Positions 22,794-34,397 of a stretch of DNA of 64,000 nucleotides are shown one piece after another. Source of the DNA: Geomonas diazotrophica (GTDB taxonomy: Bacteria; Desulfobacterota; Desulfuromonadia; Geobacterales; Geobacteraceae); contig NZ_JAHLMF010000003.1 of the NCBI RefSeq assembly GCF_018919385.1, positions 1-64,000 of the forward strand, written 5' to 3'. Positions within the stretch are counted from its first letter, which is position 1. Each line of letters begins with the position of its first letter. The notes under the pieces were generated by a model that saw nothing but the letters and a program-made list of their open reading frames with translations, ran no database searches and was not told where the DNA came from. Both the position numbers and the translations under genes were made by a program.

Positions 22794-25700
22794 GCGTTGT
22801 CAACCGGCTCGGCGCTGGCGGATTCGGAAGGCGCCTGCACCTGCGTCTCGTCTCCCAGGATCCTGCCGTACACCTCGCGCACCGCCTCGGTGACCCGCTC
22901 GTAATCGGCCATGAGCGCCTGCCCCGGGTTCTTCAGCATCGGGTCGTAGCCGAGCCGTCGCGCCAGCTTGTTCAGGTACTTGAGCGGCCCCCCCAGGTCG
23001 TTCATCGAGTAGTCGTGGATGATCCTCAGCCGGTTCTCCAGGCGGCGCAGGAAGCGGTAACCTTCCGCCAGGGACTGGAAATCGGGCTCGGAAATGTGGC
23101 CGAGCATGCGCATGGCGTCCATTGCTTCCAGGGTGTTGGAGCCGCGGATCTCGCGGTGCTCGCAGCCGTACCTGAGCTGCAGGAACTGGATGATGAACTC
23201 GACGTCGACCATGCCGCCGCGACCGGTCTTGATGTTGTAGCTCCCGGTCGACTCCTTGGCGAGCTCGTTCTCCATGCGCATCCTGAGGCGGTGGATCTCC
23301 TTGCGCACCGAGTCGTCGGCGCTGGAGCCGTACACCGTCTGCTCGATGACCTTTTCCACCTTTTCCTTCAGACGGGGGTCGCCGTAGGTGACCCGCGCCT
23401 TGGTGAGCGCCTGGCGCTCCCAGATCTGCGCCTCGGTGGCGTGGTAGCTCTGGAAGGATTCCAGCGAGGTGACCAGGGGGCCGGCGTTCCCCGAGGGACG
23501 CAGCCTGGTGTCGATCTTGTAGGCGTACCCTTCGCGCGTCTGGGTGGTCAGCACCAGGATGATCTTCTGCCCGAGCTTGGCGAAATACTCGCGGTTGGTG
23601 ATGCTCTTCTCGCCGTCGGTGAACCCCTGCCCGTCGTAGATGTAGATGACGTCCAGGTCGGAGTGGTAGTTAAGCTCGAAGCCTCCCAGTTTCCCCATGG
23701 CCACGATGGCGAAGGCCGCCTCGTGCCTGGTGCCGTCTTCGTTGACCACCATGGGGCGTCCGAAGCGGGCCAGCTCTCCGGTCGCTATGCAGCAGGCCGC
23801 GGCGAGGGTCACGTCGGCCAGATCGGTCAACTGCTGGGCCACCTCGGGCTGCTTCATCTTGCCGTAGATGTCGTTCATGCCGATGCGCAGGAACTCCTCG
23901 TGGCGGTAGCTCCGCATCGCGTCCAGCTGCTCTTCGAAGCAGTCGGCCTGGGTGATGAAGTCGTCCAGTTCCTTGGCCATGGCGGCGCGCTCTTTCTGCA
24001 GGTAGGCATAGCCGCGCGTGGTCATGCTGTCCAAGAGTTCCGGGTGACCGATGAAGATCTTGGAGAGGAACTCGGACATGCCGAACATCGAGGTGAGGAG
24101 CTTCAGGATGTCCCGGTTCTCGGCCAGGAGGGCGTAGATGGAGGAGCGGGTTCTCTGCGAGGAGAGGAACCGCTCCAGGTTGGCCAGCGCGAGGTCCGGG
24201 TCGGGGGAGCTGAACACCTCCTGCAGGAACAGCGGGGCGATCTTCTCCAGGGTGCGCCTTCCCTGTTCGGTCAGGTTCGCCTTGGCGGGGCCGTCGCGCA
24301 GCACCAGGAGGTTCTGGTAGGCGGCGTCGGGGTGCTCGAAGTGACGCTCCTCGAGCATGTCCTTGATGAGGTCCGGGTCGGCGTTGTGGTCGAAGAAGAA
24401 GTGTACCTCGGGGAGTACCTCCTCCTTGATCTTCTCGTCGCGCGACAGGAACAAATCCCCGTAGATGGCGGAGACGGCGCGCCGGTGCCCCTCCAGGGTT
24501 TCCCGGAACCTGTCCATCCCGTCCTTCCTGAGGTAGCCGCAGCGCCGTGCCAGCGCGCGCAGTTCCTCATCCTTTCGGGGTAGGGCGTGGGTCTGCCGCT
24601 CCTGGACCACCTGGATCCGGTGCTCGACGGTGCGCAGGAAGCGGTAGGCGTCGGAAAGGGCGGTGCAGTCGGCTTCCTTGATGATGCGCGCCTGGTAGAG
24701 GGTCTGCAGGGCCCTCAGGGAATTGCGCTCGCGCAGGTGCGGGTTCTTGCCGGCGTAGACCAGCTGCAGCGCCTGGATGAAGAACTCGATCTCACGGATG
24801 CCGCCCCGCCCGAGCTTGATGTTGACCTCCCCCTCCTGGTTCCTGGCCAGGGAGGCGTCGATCTTCTTCTTCATCGCCATCATGTCCTCGATCAGGTTGT
24901 AATCGAGATAGCGGCGGTAGATGAACGGGGTGAGCGCCGCGAGGATCCTCTCCCCCAGCTCGATGGAACCGGCGACGGGGCGCGCCTTCATCATGGCGGC
25001 GCGCTCCCAGGACTGTCCCCACGCCTCGTAGTAGACCTCGGCGGAGCGCATGGAGCTGGCGAGGTCCCCCGCCTTGCCGTCGGGCCTAAGCCCCATGTCG
25101 ACCCGGAACACGAAACCGTCCTCGGTAACCTGGGAGATCGCGCGGCTCACCATTTCGGCCAGCTTGACGAAGAAGGTGTGCAGCGAGAGCTTGCCCTTGA
25201 ACCCGCCCCGGCCGTCGGGGATGCCCGTGCACTCCCCCTTGTCGGAGGAGTAGAAGTAGATCAGGTCGATGTCGGAGGAGAAATTGAGCTCCCTGCCGCC
25301 GAACTTGCCCATGCCGATGATGGTGAATTCCGCCGGGATCCGTCCGTCAGGGCTGTCCTCCATCGGCGTGCCGTGTTCCTGCACCAGTTGGGCAAAGGCG
25401 GCCTCGTAGGCGAGCTGCAGCGTGGCCGCAGCGAGCGAGGACAGTTCGCCGGTCACCTCCTCGAGCGTGGCCAGGCCGTTCAGGTCGCGTGCGGCGATGC
25501 GGAGCATCTCGGCGTACTTGAAGCGGCGCAGGTGGGGGAAGAGGTCGGCGTAGCAGGTTCCCTGCGGGACGCGCTCGCGCAGGGCCTGCAGCATCTCGTC
25601 CTCGCTGCGGCGCCGCATGATATCGCGCTCGATGAAGAGGTGCTGCAGGTAGGAAGGATCACGGCAGATGATGTTGGTGAGAAACGGGGAGGAGCCGCAG

Positions 25701-26001
25701 ATGTTCATCAACTGGGCGGTGAGCGCGCGGCGGGAGCAGATCTCCAGCAGGACCTCGCGCGGCACCACGGTGCTGATGCGCTCGAAGCCGTTCAGCGCCA
25801 TGTCGGGGAGCGGGGTGGCGAGTGCGGAGAGCGCCAGTTCGACCAGGCGCTCGCCGGGCAGCACCTCGGAGAGGAGCCTCAGGTTTTCCACCGACCGCGC
25901 GCCATAGCTGAACCCGACCTGTTCCAACTGGTGGGACAAGTCCCCTTTGTCCGGCTCCGAAAGCGCGGACAGAAGCAGCGCGGCCAGGTCGGAAAGGCGG
26001 C

Positions 26002-26005
<4 letters not shown>
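22790..26005 (-). CDS. glnE: Bifunctional glutamine synthetase adenylyltransferase/adenylyl-removing enzyme
   Basis: GlnE adds AMP to, or removes it from, glutamine synthetase according to nitrogen status. This protein has 1071 aa, longer than the roughly 945 aa of E. coli GlnE. Two nucleotidyltransferase domains are present: the N-terminal one has [20 protein letters not shown] and the C-terminal one [20 protein letters not shown], each with the G-x-D-x-D metal site. GlnD-like helical stretches lie between. The ATG at 26005 overlaps the mtnA stop (ATGA), so the two are translationally coupled. The stop codon TAG is the first triplet of a dispersed repeat. Confidence 0.94.
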
Positions 26006-27042
<1,037 letters not shown>

Positions 27043-27087
27043 ATCCACCTCGTTTGACTGCTAACTTCAAAAAAACCGAACTTCTGT

Positions 27088-27188
27088 AACGCAAAGACGC
27101 GGAGCCGCAAAGTCGCAAAGGGGAATCTGGGGGGAAAACCCTCGATTCGTTTTTCTTGGCGCCTTAGCGCCTTTGCGACTTTGCGTTG
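27088..27188. repeat. AACGCAAAG-type long inverted repeat, copy 1
   Basis: AACGCAAAGACGC...CGCAAAGTCGCAAAG (27088-27120) is answered by GCGCCTTTGCGACTTTGCGTT (ending 27187) around a centre of about 45 bp. A related element lies at 32924-33025. It fills the mtnA-gatB gap. Confidence 0.75.
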
Positions 27189-27213
27189 AGCCTCTGGCTT
27201 TTGCCTTTCTTTC

Positions 27214-28653
27214 CTACCCCTGGAGCTTTTTCAGGAGCAGCTCGTTCACCACGGCGGGGTTGGCCTTGCCTTTGGAGGCGCGCATTACCTGGCCGACGAA
27301 GAAGCCGAAGACGGTTTCCTTGCCGCCCCGGTACTGTTCGACCTGCGCCGGGTTGTTGTTCAGCACTTCGTCAACCATCGCCTCGATGGCGCCGGTATCG
27401 GAAACCTGCACGAGCCCCTTCTCCTCGACGATCTTCTCCGGCGCCTTGCCGGACTTGTACATCTCGTCGAAGACGGTCTTGGCGATCTTGCCGGAGATGG
27501 TCCCTTTCTCCATCAGCTTCAGGAGGTCGGCCAAAAGCGCCGGGGTGACCGGGCAATCGGTTATGGAGCGGTTGTTGTCCTCGTTGAGCGCGCGGGAGAC
27601 CTCGCCCATGACCCAGTTGGATACCGTCTTCGCCTGCGGGAAGAGGGCGACGGTCTCCTCGTAGTAGGCGGCCAGTTCGCGGCTCGACACCAGCACCTCG
27701 GCGTCGTACTCGGGAAGGCCCAGCTCGGCGACGTAGCGGGCGCGCTTCGCCTCCGGGAGCTCCGGCAGCGTGGCGCGCACGTCCTCGATCCACTGGTCCG
27801 GGATCAGGACCGGAACCAGGTCCGGGTCCGGGAAGTAGCGGTAGTCGTGCGCCTCTTCCTTGCCGCGCATGGAGCGGGTGGTGCCGGTGTTCGGGTCGAA
27901 GAGGCGGGTTTCCTGGATCACCTTGCCGCCGTCGTCGAGGATCTCGGCCTGGCGCTCGATCTCGTATTCGATGGCCTGCTTGATGAACTTGAAGGAGTTG
28001 ATGTTCTTCAGCTCGGCGCGGGTGCCGAAGACGGTCGAGCCGACCGGCATCAGCGAGACGTTGGCGTCGCAACGGAAGCTCCCTTCCTCCAGGTTGCCGT
28101 CGCAGATGCCCAGGTACATGACGATCTGGTGCAGCTTCTTGAGATACGCGATCGCCTCGTCGGGGGAGCGCATGTCCGGCTCGGAGACGATCTCCAGAAG
28201 CGGCGTGCAGGCGCGGTTCAGGTCGACGCAGGAATCGTCAACCCCGGGGATGTCGGCGTGCACCAGCTTGCCGGCGTCCTCCTCCATGTGGATGCGGGTG
28301 ATGCCGATCCGCTTCCTTTCGCCATCTACCTCGATGTCCAGGTGCCCGTGCTGGCAGATGGGGAGGTCGAACTGGCTGATCTGGTACCCCTTGGGGAGGT
28401 CGGGGTAGAAGTAGTTCTTGCGGGCGAACACGTTTCTCTGCGTGATAGAGCAGTTGGTGGCGAGTCCGGCGAGGATGGCGTTTTCCACCACCTGCTTGTT
28501 GAGCACCGGCAGGGCGCCCGGGAAGCCGAGGCAAACCGGGCAGGTCTGGGAGTTCGGCTCGGCGCCGAAGCGGGTCGAGCAGCCGCAGAAGATCTTGGTG
28601 TTGGTGGTGAGCTGGGTGTGTACCTCAAGCCCGATGACAACCTGATATTTCAT
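27214..28653 (-). CDS. gatB: Aspartyl/glutamyl-tRNA(Asn/Gln) amidotransferase subunit B
   Basis: A 479-aa subunit of the GatCAB complex, which amidates Glu-tRNA-Gln and/or Asp-tRNA-Asn. The start is [15 protein letters not shown] behind GGAGCTC, followed by [33 protein letters not shown], the zinc/cradle region. The C-terminal half has the YqeY-like tail domain ([16 protein letters not shown], ending [10 protein letters not shown]). Together with gatA and gatC, all in one direction, it gives a complete complex. The gene has normal length. Confidence 0.96.
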   Translation of the reverse strand: MKYQVVIGLEVHTQLTTNTKIFCGCSTRFGAEPNSQTCPVCLGFPGALPVLNKQVVENAILAGLATNCSITQRNVFARKNYFYPDLPKGYQISQFDLPICQHGHLDIEVDGERKRIGITRIHMEEDAGKLVHADIPGVDDSCVDLNRACTPLLEIVSEPDMRSPDEAIAYLKKLHQIVMYLGICDGNLEEGSFRCDANVSLMPVGSTVFGTRAELKNINSFKFIKQAIEYEIERQAEILDDGGKVIQETRLFDPNTGTTRSMRGKEEAHDYRYFPDPDLVPVLIPDQWIEDVRATLPELPEAKRARYVAELGLPEYDAEVLVSSRELAAYYEETVALFPQAKTVSNWVMGEVSRALNEDNNRSITDCPVTPALLADLLKLMEKGTISGKIAKTVFDEMYKSGKAPEKIVEEKGLVQVSDTGAIEAMVDEVLNNNPAQVEQYRGGKETVFGFFVGQVMRASKGKANPAVVNELLLKKLQG

Positions 28654-28689
28654 ATGAGCTCCAAAAAACCGAAAGGCTGTAAACCGTTA

Positions 28690-28810
28690 GCCACGGAGAA
28701 AATCTGAGGAAATCTGAGAAAACCAAACACAAAGCTTTCGGGGTTACCCCAAAGCCTTCACAGTCTTCTGGTCACGGTTTGCTCCGAAGTTCTCAGATTT
28801 TCTCCGTGGC
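28690..28810. repeat. GCCACGGAGAAAATCTGAG inverted repeat (19-bp perfect arms)
   Basis: GCCACGGAGAAAATCTGAG (28690-28708) has its exact reverse complement at 28792-28810, with an 83-bp centre. It lies between gatB and gatA. No gene is visible in the centre. Confidence 0.85.
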
Positions 28811-28825
28811 CAATGGTTTTAGGTT

Positions 28826-30283
28826 TTACAGCGGCGCCTTCTTCAGGTGCCACTGGGTCTCCCTCTCGAACGCGTAAGCGGTGGAGAGGATGGTCGCTTC
28901 ACCGAAGGGCTTGCCGATCAGCTGCAGGCCGATGGGAAGACCGGCGGCGCTGAAGCCGGCGGGGATGCTGATGCCGCAGGTACCGGCCAGGTTCACCGGA
29001 ATGGTGAAGATGTCGGAGAGGTACATCTGCAGCGGGTCGGCCAGCTTCTCCCCGATCTTGAAGGGAGGCGTCGGCGCGATCGGGGTGAGCAGCACGTCCA
29101 CCTCCTGGAATGCGTTCAGGAAGTCCTGCATGATCAGGGTCCTGACCTTCTGGGCCTTGACGTAGTAGGCGTCGTAGTAACCGGAGGAGAGGGCGTAGGT
29201 CCCCAGCATGATCCTTCTCTTCACCTCGGAGCCGAACCCCTCGGCGCGGGTCTTGGCGAACATCTCCTTGAGGCCCCGGACATCCTCGGCGCGGTGCCCG
29301 AAGCGGACCCCGTCGTAGCGCGCCAGGTTGGAGCTCGCCTCGGCGGTGGCGATCAGGTAGTAGGTGGCCACGGCGTACTCGGTATGCGGCAGGCTCACCT
29401 CGCGCAGCTCGGCGCCCAGGCTTTTATACAGGGCGATGGCCTCGTCCATGGCGCGTTTCACGTCCGGGTCCAGCCCCTCGATGAAGTACTGCTTGGGGAG
29501 ACCGATCTTCAACCCCTTGACGCCGGTTGCGAGGCCGGCGACGTAATCGGGGACCGGGGTGTTGACCGAGGTGGAGTCCTTGGGGTCGTAGCCGGCAACG
29601 GCCCCCAGGAGGAGCGCCGCGTCGGTGACGTCGCGGGTGAGCGGCCCGACCTGGTCCAGGGAGGAGGCGTAGGCGATCACGCCGTAGCGGGAAACCCGGC
29701 CGTAGGTGGGCTTGAGCCCGACGCAGGAGCAGTGGGAGGCCGGCTGGCGGATGGAACCGCCGGTGTCGGTGCCGAGGGTCGCCGTCGCGGTGCGCGCGGC
29801 GATGGCGGCGGCCGAACCGCCGGAGGAGCCCCCCGGGGTGCACTCCAGGTTCCAGGGGTTCTTCACCGGGCCGAAGTAGGAGGACTCGTTGGAGCTCCCC
29901 ATGGCGAACTCGTCCTGGTTCAGCTTGCCCACGATGACCGCGCCCTGTTCCTTAAGCTTCGCGACCGCGGTGCCATCGTAGGGGGGGACGAAGTTTTCCA
30001 GGATGCGGGAGCCGCAGGTGGTGCGGATCCCCTTGGTGATGAAGATGTCCTTCAGGCCGACGGGGATGCCGGTAAGGGGTGCCACGTCGCCGGCGGCGAT
30101 GCGCCGGTCGGCCGCTTCCGCCTCGACGAGCGCCTGCTCCGGCGTCACCGTGATGTAGGCGTTCACCTGGCCGTCCACCGCCTCGATGCGCTCCAGCATG
30201 GCGCGGGTCGCCTCGACGGAGGAGACCTCCTTCGCCTTAAGCTTCTCGTGCAGCTCATGTATGGTAAGGTCGAAAATTTCCAT
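28826..30283 (-). CDS. gatA: Glu-tRNA(Gln)/Asp-tRNA(Asn) amidotransferase subunit A
   Basis: A 485-aa amidase subunit that releases ammonia from glutamine for GatB. The amidase-signature triad is Lys78 (IPVGLKDIF), cis-Ser153 ([12 protein letters not shown]) and nucleophile Ser177 ([12 protein letters not shown]). The start is ATG 30283, [11 protein letters not shown], with GGAG about 12 nt upstream; a longer in-frame extension is not protein-like and would run through repetitive GACTGGTC DNA. It follows gatC after 64 bp. Confidence 0.96.
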   Translation of the reverse strand: MEIFDLTIHELHEKLKAKEVSSVEATRAMLERIEAVDGQVNAYITVTPEQALVEAEAADRRIAAGDVAPLTGIPVGLKDIFITKGIRTTCGSRILENFVPPYDGTAVAKLKEQGAVIVGKLNQDEFAMGSSNESSYFGPVKNPWNLECTPGGSSGGSAAAIAARTATATLGTDTGGSIRQPASHCSCVGLKPTYGRVSRYGVIAYASSLDQVGPLTRDVTDAALLLGAVAGYDPKDSTSVNTPVPDYVAGLATGVKGLKIGLPKQYFIEGLDPDVKRAMDEAIALYKSLGAELREVSLPHTEYAVATYYLIATAEASSNLARYDGVRFGHRAEDVRGLKEMFAKTRAEGFGSEVKRRIMLGTYALSSGYYDAYYVKAQKVRTLIMQDFLNAFQEVDVLLTPIAPTPPFKIGEKLADPLQMYLSDIFTIPVNLAGTCGISIPAGFSAAGLPIGLQLIGKPFGEATILSTAYAFERETQWHLKKAPL

Positions 30284-30347
30284 TGCAAAACACTCCGATC
30301 TTGTAGTGTCAGACCAGTCAGAATAGTCGGACCAGTCAGACGTCCGA

Positions 30348-30635
30348 CTATTCAATGACCTTGGGCACCCTGAAGAAGCTCTCCGCGCGCTGCGGCGCGT
30401 TGGCGAGGGCGGCTTCCACGCCGATCGAGTCGGCGGGCTGGTCGGGGCGGAAGGCGTTCTCCATCGGCACCGCGTGCGAGGTCGGTACGATGCCGTCGGT
30501 ATCCAGTGCGTTCAGCTTTTCCACGTAGGCAAGGATGCCGTCCATCTGTCCGGTGAAGGTGTCCAGCTCGCTGTCGGAAAGCTCCAGTCGGGCAAGCCTT
30601 GCTACGTGCTCCACCTCACTTCTCGTGATCTTCAT
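30348..30635 (-). CDS. gatC: Glu-tRNA(Gln)/Asp-tRNA(Asn) amidotransferase subunit C
   Basis: A 95-aa small subunit that clamps GatA to GatB. It opens [20 protein letters not shown], the family signature, continues [20 protein letters not shown] and ends [15 protein letters not shown]. It is the first gene of the gatC-gatA-gatB run. A strip of about 90 bp separates it from the lipoprotein gene upstream, so the gat genes may share a transcript with the arginine genes or start anew here. Confidence 0.95.
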   Translation of the reverse strand: MKITRSEVEHVARLARLELSDSELDTFTGQMDGILAYVEKLNALDTDGIVPTSHAVPMENAFRPDQPADSIGVEAALANAPQRAESFFRVPKVIE

Positions 30636-30724
30636 ACCTGCTCCAAATGCGCCCCTGACGGGGCGTCCTGACGTTAAAAGTGTCCCCGGTTATTATCATG
30701 AACGGTCTAAAAAGGCAACGGGAG

Positions 30725-31495
30725 CTAGTCCGGGAGTACCAGCCCCGCCTCCACGACGTTGGACGGCGCGCTCTCGACGTTTTGGCTGTCGATGGCCGCG
30801 ACGCTGGTCACGGCGTAGCTGTAGGTGATCCCCAGGATCACCTCCCTGTCCTGGTAGGTGTTGCCGGCCAGCGGCGCCTTGTTGAGCGGGGCGAGCGGCA
30901 TCGGCTCCCCCTTTTTGCTCCGATACACGTTGTAGCCGGCAGCGCTTCCCTGTTCCGGGGGGAGTCCCACGAAGCTCAGCGTCACCTCGTTGGGGGAGCC
31001 CGCCGCCTCCAGCACCGGGGGGAGGGGAGGGGTGACCGCAGTGCGCCGCACCTTGTTGGAGTCCTTGCTCTGCGCGCCGCTTTTGGTGAAGGAGCGCACC
31101 TTGTACTGGTAGGTCTGCCCCTTTTTCAGGTCGAAGTCGTCGTAGATCCAGAGGCTCCCCACCTGGCGCACCCCTTGGGGAAGGTCGAGATCGACCAGCG
31201 CCAGCTGCTTGTACGCGTTCGGGCACTCCTCGCAGTCCTGCGCCGGAGGAAGCACGTCGCGCCGGTAGAGCAAAAAGCCGGCAAGGTCTTCCAGCTTGCC
31301 CCCCTTTTCCTGCTTGCCCGGGCCGGACCAGCTCACCTGGAGCTCGCCCCCCTTCTGGGCAGCGGCCAGCGTTGCGATCGGCGCCGGGACCAGCGCCTCG
31401 GGGGGGATGAGCTGGCCCCGCTTGCCGCAGCCCGGCAAAAGCGCGAGCGAGGCGGCCAGGAACAGGGGGGGGAGGAACCTGCGTGCGGTCGCCAC
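30725..31495 (-). CDS. Lipoprotein with LptM-like N-terminus and Fn3-like domains
   Basis: A 256-aa predicted lipoprotein with a GTG start, 3 bp after the argH stop. The signal peptide ends in a lipobox LLPGC (Cys23). The mature start CGKRGQLIPP matches the CGxKGxL(Y/I)P pattern of the tiny LptM-type lipoproteins often found next to argH or lysA. Two fibronectin type III-like segments follow (about 35-150 and 155-250), with IYDDFDLKKGQTYQYKVRSFTKSG and VPLGITYSYAVTSVAAI-type strands. It contains a close Cys pair (DCEECPN). Function unknown; an envelope-exposed binding or assembly role is inference. Confidence 0.8.
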   Translation of the reverse strand: MATARRFLPPLFLAASLALLPGCGKRGQLIPPEALVPAPIATLAAAQKGGELQVSWSGPGKQEKGGKLEDLAGFLLYRRDVLPPAQDCEECPNAYKQLALVDLDLPQGVRQVGSLWIYDDFDLKKGQTYQYKVRSFTKSGAQSKDSNKVRRTAVTPPLPPVLEAAGSPNEVTLSFVGLPPEQGSAAGYNVYRSKKGEPMPLAPLNKAPLAGNTYQDREVILGITYSYAVTSVAAIDSQNVESAPSNVVEAGLVLPD

Positions 31496-31498
31496 GGC

Positions 31499-32875
31499 TT
31501 AACGCCCTTCCTTGGCGCGTGCGATCTCGGCCTTGACGCACTCGAGCGCGGTGCCGCCGGTGGCCCTGCGTGCGTTGACCGAGGCTTCCAGGGTGATGGA
31601 GCCGAAGATGTCGTCCTCGATACGCCCGGAGAAGATCTGCCACTCGGCCAGAGAGAGCTCCGGGATGTCCATCTCGTTCTCGATGCAGTAGCGCACCGCC
31701 TTGCCGACGATCTCGTGGGCGTCGCGGAACGGGATACCCTTCCTGACCAGGTAGTCGGCCACGTCGGTCGCGGTGGAGAACCCGGCGGCCGCGGCGGTCT
31801 TCATACGCGCCTCGTTCACCTTCATCTCGCGCACCATGTCCGCGAAGATCTTCAGCGATCCCTTGACGGTGTCGATGGTGTCGAACAGCGGCTCCTTGTC
31901 CTCCTGCATGTCCTTGTTGTAGGCCAGCGGCAGCGACTTCATCAGGGTGAGGAGCGACATCAGGTTGCCGTAGACCCGGCCGGTCTTGCCGCGCACCAGT
32001 TCCGGGACGTCCGGGTTCTTCTTCTGCGGCATGATGGAGGAGCCGGTGCAGAAGGAGTCGGAGAGGTCGACGAACTTGAACTCGCTGGTGGACCAAAGGA
32101 TCAGCTCCTCCGCGAAACGGGAGAGGTGCATCATCAGGATCGAGGAGGCCGCGCAGAACTCGATGGCGAAGTCGCGGTCCGAGACCGAGTCGAGGGAGTT
32201 CCTGGTCACCTCGGGGAAGTCGAGCAGTTCCGCCACGTGCTCGCGGTCGATGGGGAAGGTGGTCCCGGCCAGTGCGCCGGCGCCAAGCGGCATCACGTTG
32301 GTGCGCTTCAGGCAGTCCTCCATGCGCCCCTTGTCACGCTTGAGCATCTCGTGGTAGGCCATCATGTGGTGCGAGAAGAGGATCGGCTGCGCGGTCTGCA
32401 GGTGGGTGAAGCCCGGCATGATGACGCCGAGGTTCTGCTCCGCCTGGTAGATGAGGGCGTCGATCAAGAGGTCGATGTAGGCGGAGATCTCCACCAGCTC
32501 GTCCCTGAGGTAGAGGCGGATGTCCAGCGCCACCTGGTCGTTGCGGGAGCGGCCGGTATGCAGCCTCTTGCCCGCGTCGCCGATCTTCTCGGAGAGGCGC
32601 GCCTCGATGTTCATGTGGATGTCTTCCAGGGAGACCGAGAAGTCGAAGTTCCCCGCCTCGATCTTATCCAGGATCTCCCTGAGACCGTGCACGATCTCCT
32701 CGACGTCCTTTACCGGGATGATCCCCTGCTTGCCCAGCATGGTAGCGTGGGCGATGGAGCCGCGGATGTCCTGGTGGTACAGGCGCTTGTCGAAGTTTAT
32801 GGAGGCGGTGAACTCTTCTACGAACTTGTCGGTGGGCTGGGTGAAACGCCCACCCCACAGTTTGTCTTTGGACAT
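31499..32875 (-). CDS. argH: Argininosuccinate lyase
   Basis: A 458-aa enzyme for the last step of arginine synthesis, cleaving argininosuccinate to arginine and fumarate. The fumarase/aspartase signature [16 protein letters not shown] with catalytic Ser lies near residue 280, and the N-terminus is [22 protein letters not shown]. Length is normal. It is the last arg gene of the cluster; between it and argG stand a Nudix hydrolase and a nitrilase-like gene. Confidence 0.97.
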   Translation of the reverse strand: MSKDKLWGGRFTQPTDKFVEEFTASINFDKRLYHQDIRGSIAHATMLGKQGIIPVKDVEEIVHGLREILDKIEAGNFDFSVSLEDIHMNIEARLSEKIGDAGKRLHTGRSRNDQVALDIRLYLRDELVEISAYIDLLIDALIYQAEQNLGVIMPGFTHLQTAQPILFSHHMMAYHEMLKRDKGRMEDCLKRTNVMPLGAGALAGTTFPIDREHVAELLDFPEVTRNSLDSVSDRDFAIEFCAASSILMMHLSRFAEELILWSTSEFKFVDLSDSFCTGSSIMPQKKNPDVPELVRGKTGRVYGNLMSLLTLMKSLPLAYNKDMQEDKEPLFDTIDTVKGSLKIFADMVREMKVNEARMKTAAAAGFSTATDVADYLVRKGIPFRDAHEIVGKAVRYCIENEMDIPELSLAEWQIFSGRIEDDIFGSITLEASVNARRATGGTALECVKAEIARAKEGR

Positions 32876-32923
32876 GTTTTTCGGTCTCCTGCTGCTGATT
32901 TTTTGTAGAACTGCAACTTCTTT

Positions 32924-33025
32924 AATGCAAAGACGCCAGGGCGCGAAGGCGCAAAGAGAAAAGTTGGGTTTTTTACCCGGTACAGTTTTTTACTTGGCGT
33001 CCCTGCTCCTCCGGGGCTTTGCGTT
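32924..33025. repeat. AACGCAAAG-type long inverted repeat, copy 2
   Basis: AATGCAAAGACGCCAGGGCGCGAAGGCGCAAAG-like arm (from 32924) is answered by CTTGGCGTCC...GGGGCTTTGCGTT (ending 33025). It is related to 27088-27188 and lies between the nitrilase-like gene and argH. Confidence 0.75.
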
Positions 33026-33032
33026 GAATGCT

Positions 33033-34172
33033 TTAAAGAACCTGCCCCTCGCCGTCGCCTGCCTTGATCCACCCCTCGTCGGTCCAGCGCAGCACCGTGT
33101 GCACCTTCAAGGGGACCCGAGAGCTTCTCGGGTCGAGCTCGTGGGAGAGCGGCAGGTTGAAGTAGTAAAGCCTGGTGCCGGTGCCGAACCTCAAGCGGCA
33201 GACCGGTGCGCCGTCGAAGTCGTCGCTGGCGAACTCCCGGTCCTGGAAGGGGGACATCTTGTGGCGCGCGCTGATGGCCACGAACGATACCCCGTAGCAG
33301 CTCTGGCAGCGCACCCCTTCGATTTCGCTCTCGTCGGAGCAGTTGCCGAAGACGGTCACCGTCTCGCGCACACCCGGGGTGTCCTCCAGGTACTCGCCGT
33401 AGAAGCCGCTCAGTGCGTCCCGGTAAGCGCCGTGCTCCGGCTTGGGGTTGCACTGGATCACGAAGAGGGCGTCCAGCGACTGCCTCATGGTGAAGAAGAG
33501 CCGGTTGGCGTGATCGATGATTTGCTTGATGTTGGACGAGTAGAGGTCCCGGTACAGGTAATCAAGACAGATGATCGCCATGAAGTTGAAGCAGGCCGGT
33601 TCGCCGCGGAACAGGTAGAAGTGGCGTCCGCGGTACAGGTCGTGGTCCTTGTCCAGGAACTCCTCGCCGCGGAAGGGGTGCGTCTTGGCCTCCAGGAAGA
33701 CCCGCAGGCGGCCGCTGGTCTCCTTGATGGCGATGCAGCACCAGTTGACCGGCATCCCGAGGATGTCTCCGGAGTCGATGTCGCGCTCCACGCAGTCCAG
33801 CGCCTCGGCGTTGTCCTCCCGGAAGCGGGTCAAGAGCGCCCGGTACTGCTCCAGCCGGACCTGCTCCATGCCGAACATGGTCACCGTGTTGCTGCGGAAG
33901 CGCTCCCCGATCATGCCGAGCAGGTCGTCGAAGCGGGAAAGCGGGACCGACGTCTCCGGGAACATCAGGAAGTGCAGCCGCTTCAGGTTTCCGGCGCCGT
34001 CGGCCACCAGGTCGAGAACACTCCGCACCATGTGCCACTGCTCCTCCGCGTTCACCAGGGAAAACAGGTGTTCGCGGCGCTGCAGCCGGTTCGGGATCTG
34101 CGCGATGAGGCAGTGCAGGTGATGACCCAGAGGGAAATCGAGCTGGACGTGTTTCTCGACGATCTTGACCAT
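33033..34172 (-). CDS. Divergent nitrilase-superfamily (CN-hydrolase fold) protein
   Basis: A 379-aa protein whose three best-conserved-looking spots reproduce the nitrilase Glu-Lys-Cys triad: Glu73 in LMFPETSVPLSR, Lys163 in EAKTHPFRGEE and Cys202 in NFMAIICLDYLYRD. The strand preceding each residue, the spacing (90 and 39 residues) and the later VTVFGNCSDES segment agree with the fold. Such enzymes hydrolyse or condense amides and nitriles; the substrate is unknown. A C-terminal part of about 80 residues looks separate. The start is uncertain: no clear ribosome-binding site precedes ATG 34172 and GTG or TTG codons lie just upstream. It sits in the arginine cluster. Confidence 0.6.
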   Translation of the reverse strand: MVKIVEKHVQLDFPLGHHLHCLIAQIPNRLQRREHLFSLVNAEEQWHMVRSVLDLVADGAGNLKRLHFLMFPETSVPLSRFDDLLGMIGERFRSNTVTMFGMEQVRLEQYRALLTRFREDNAEALDCVERDIDSGDILGMPVNWCCIAIKETSGRLRVFLEAKTHPFRGEEFLDKDHDLYRGRHFYLFRGEPACFNFMAIICLDYLYRDLYSSNIKQIIDHANRLFFTMRQSLDALFVIQCNPKPEHGAYRDALSGFYGEYLEDTPGVRETVTVFGNCSDESEIEGVRCQSCYGVSFVAISARHKMSPFQDREFASDDFDGAPVCRLRFGTGTRLYYFNLPLSHELDPRSSRVPLKVHTVLRWTDEGWIKAGDGEGQVL

Positions 34173-34183
34173 AGACACCAATG

Positions 34184-34397
34184 AGAGATTAAGACTGAGA
34201 TGAAGATAAAGAAGGCCGGCAACCTCGACCGTTTTCCAAGCCCCTTAGTCTTTATCTTTATCCTTGTCTGTTTCAAAGATCAAATTAGAGATTAAGACTG
34301 AGATTAAGATAAAGAAGGCCGGCAACCTCGACCGTTTTTCAATTCCCCTTAGTCTTTTTCTTTGTCTTTGTCTTTATCTTTGTCTGTTTCAAAGATC
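34184..34397. repeat. Tandem duplication (103-116 bp unit) covering the Nudix gene's 3' end
   Basis: AGAGATTAAGACTGAGAT starts at 34184 and again at 34287; the two copies share GCCGGCAACCTCGACCGTTTT and both end TGTCTGTTTCAAAGATC (34265-34281 and 34381-34397). The second copy contains 13 extra bp of CTTTGT-type repeats and includes the last codons of the Nudix gene; the first copy is a non-functional echo of that gene end. Confidence 0.85.

Noticed and set aside
30680-32908. Antisense frame of 742 codons across the lipoprotein and argH genes
   Set aside because: Shadow of argH with HisValAspLeu-type low complexity and no ribosome-binding site.
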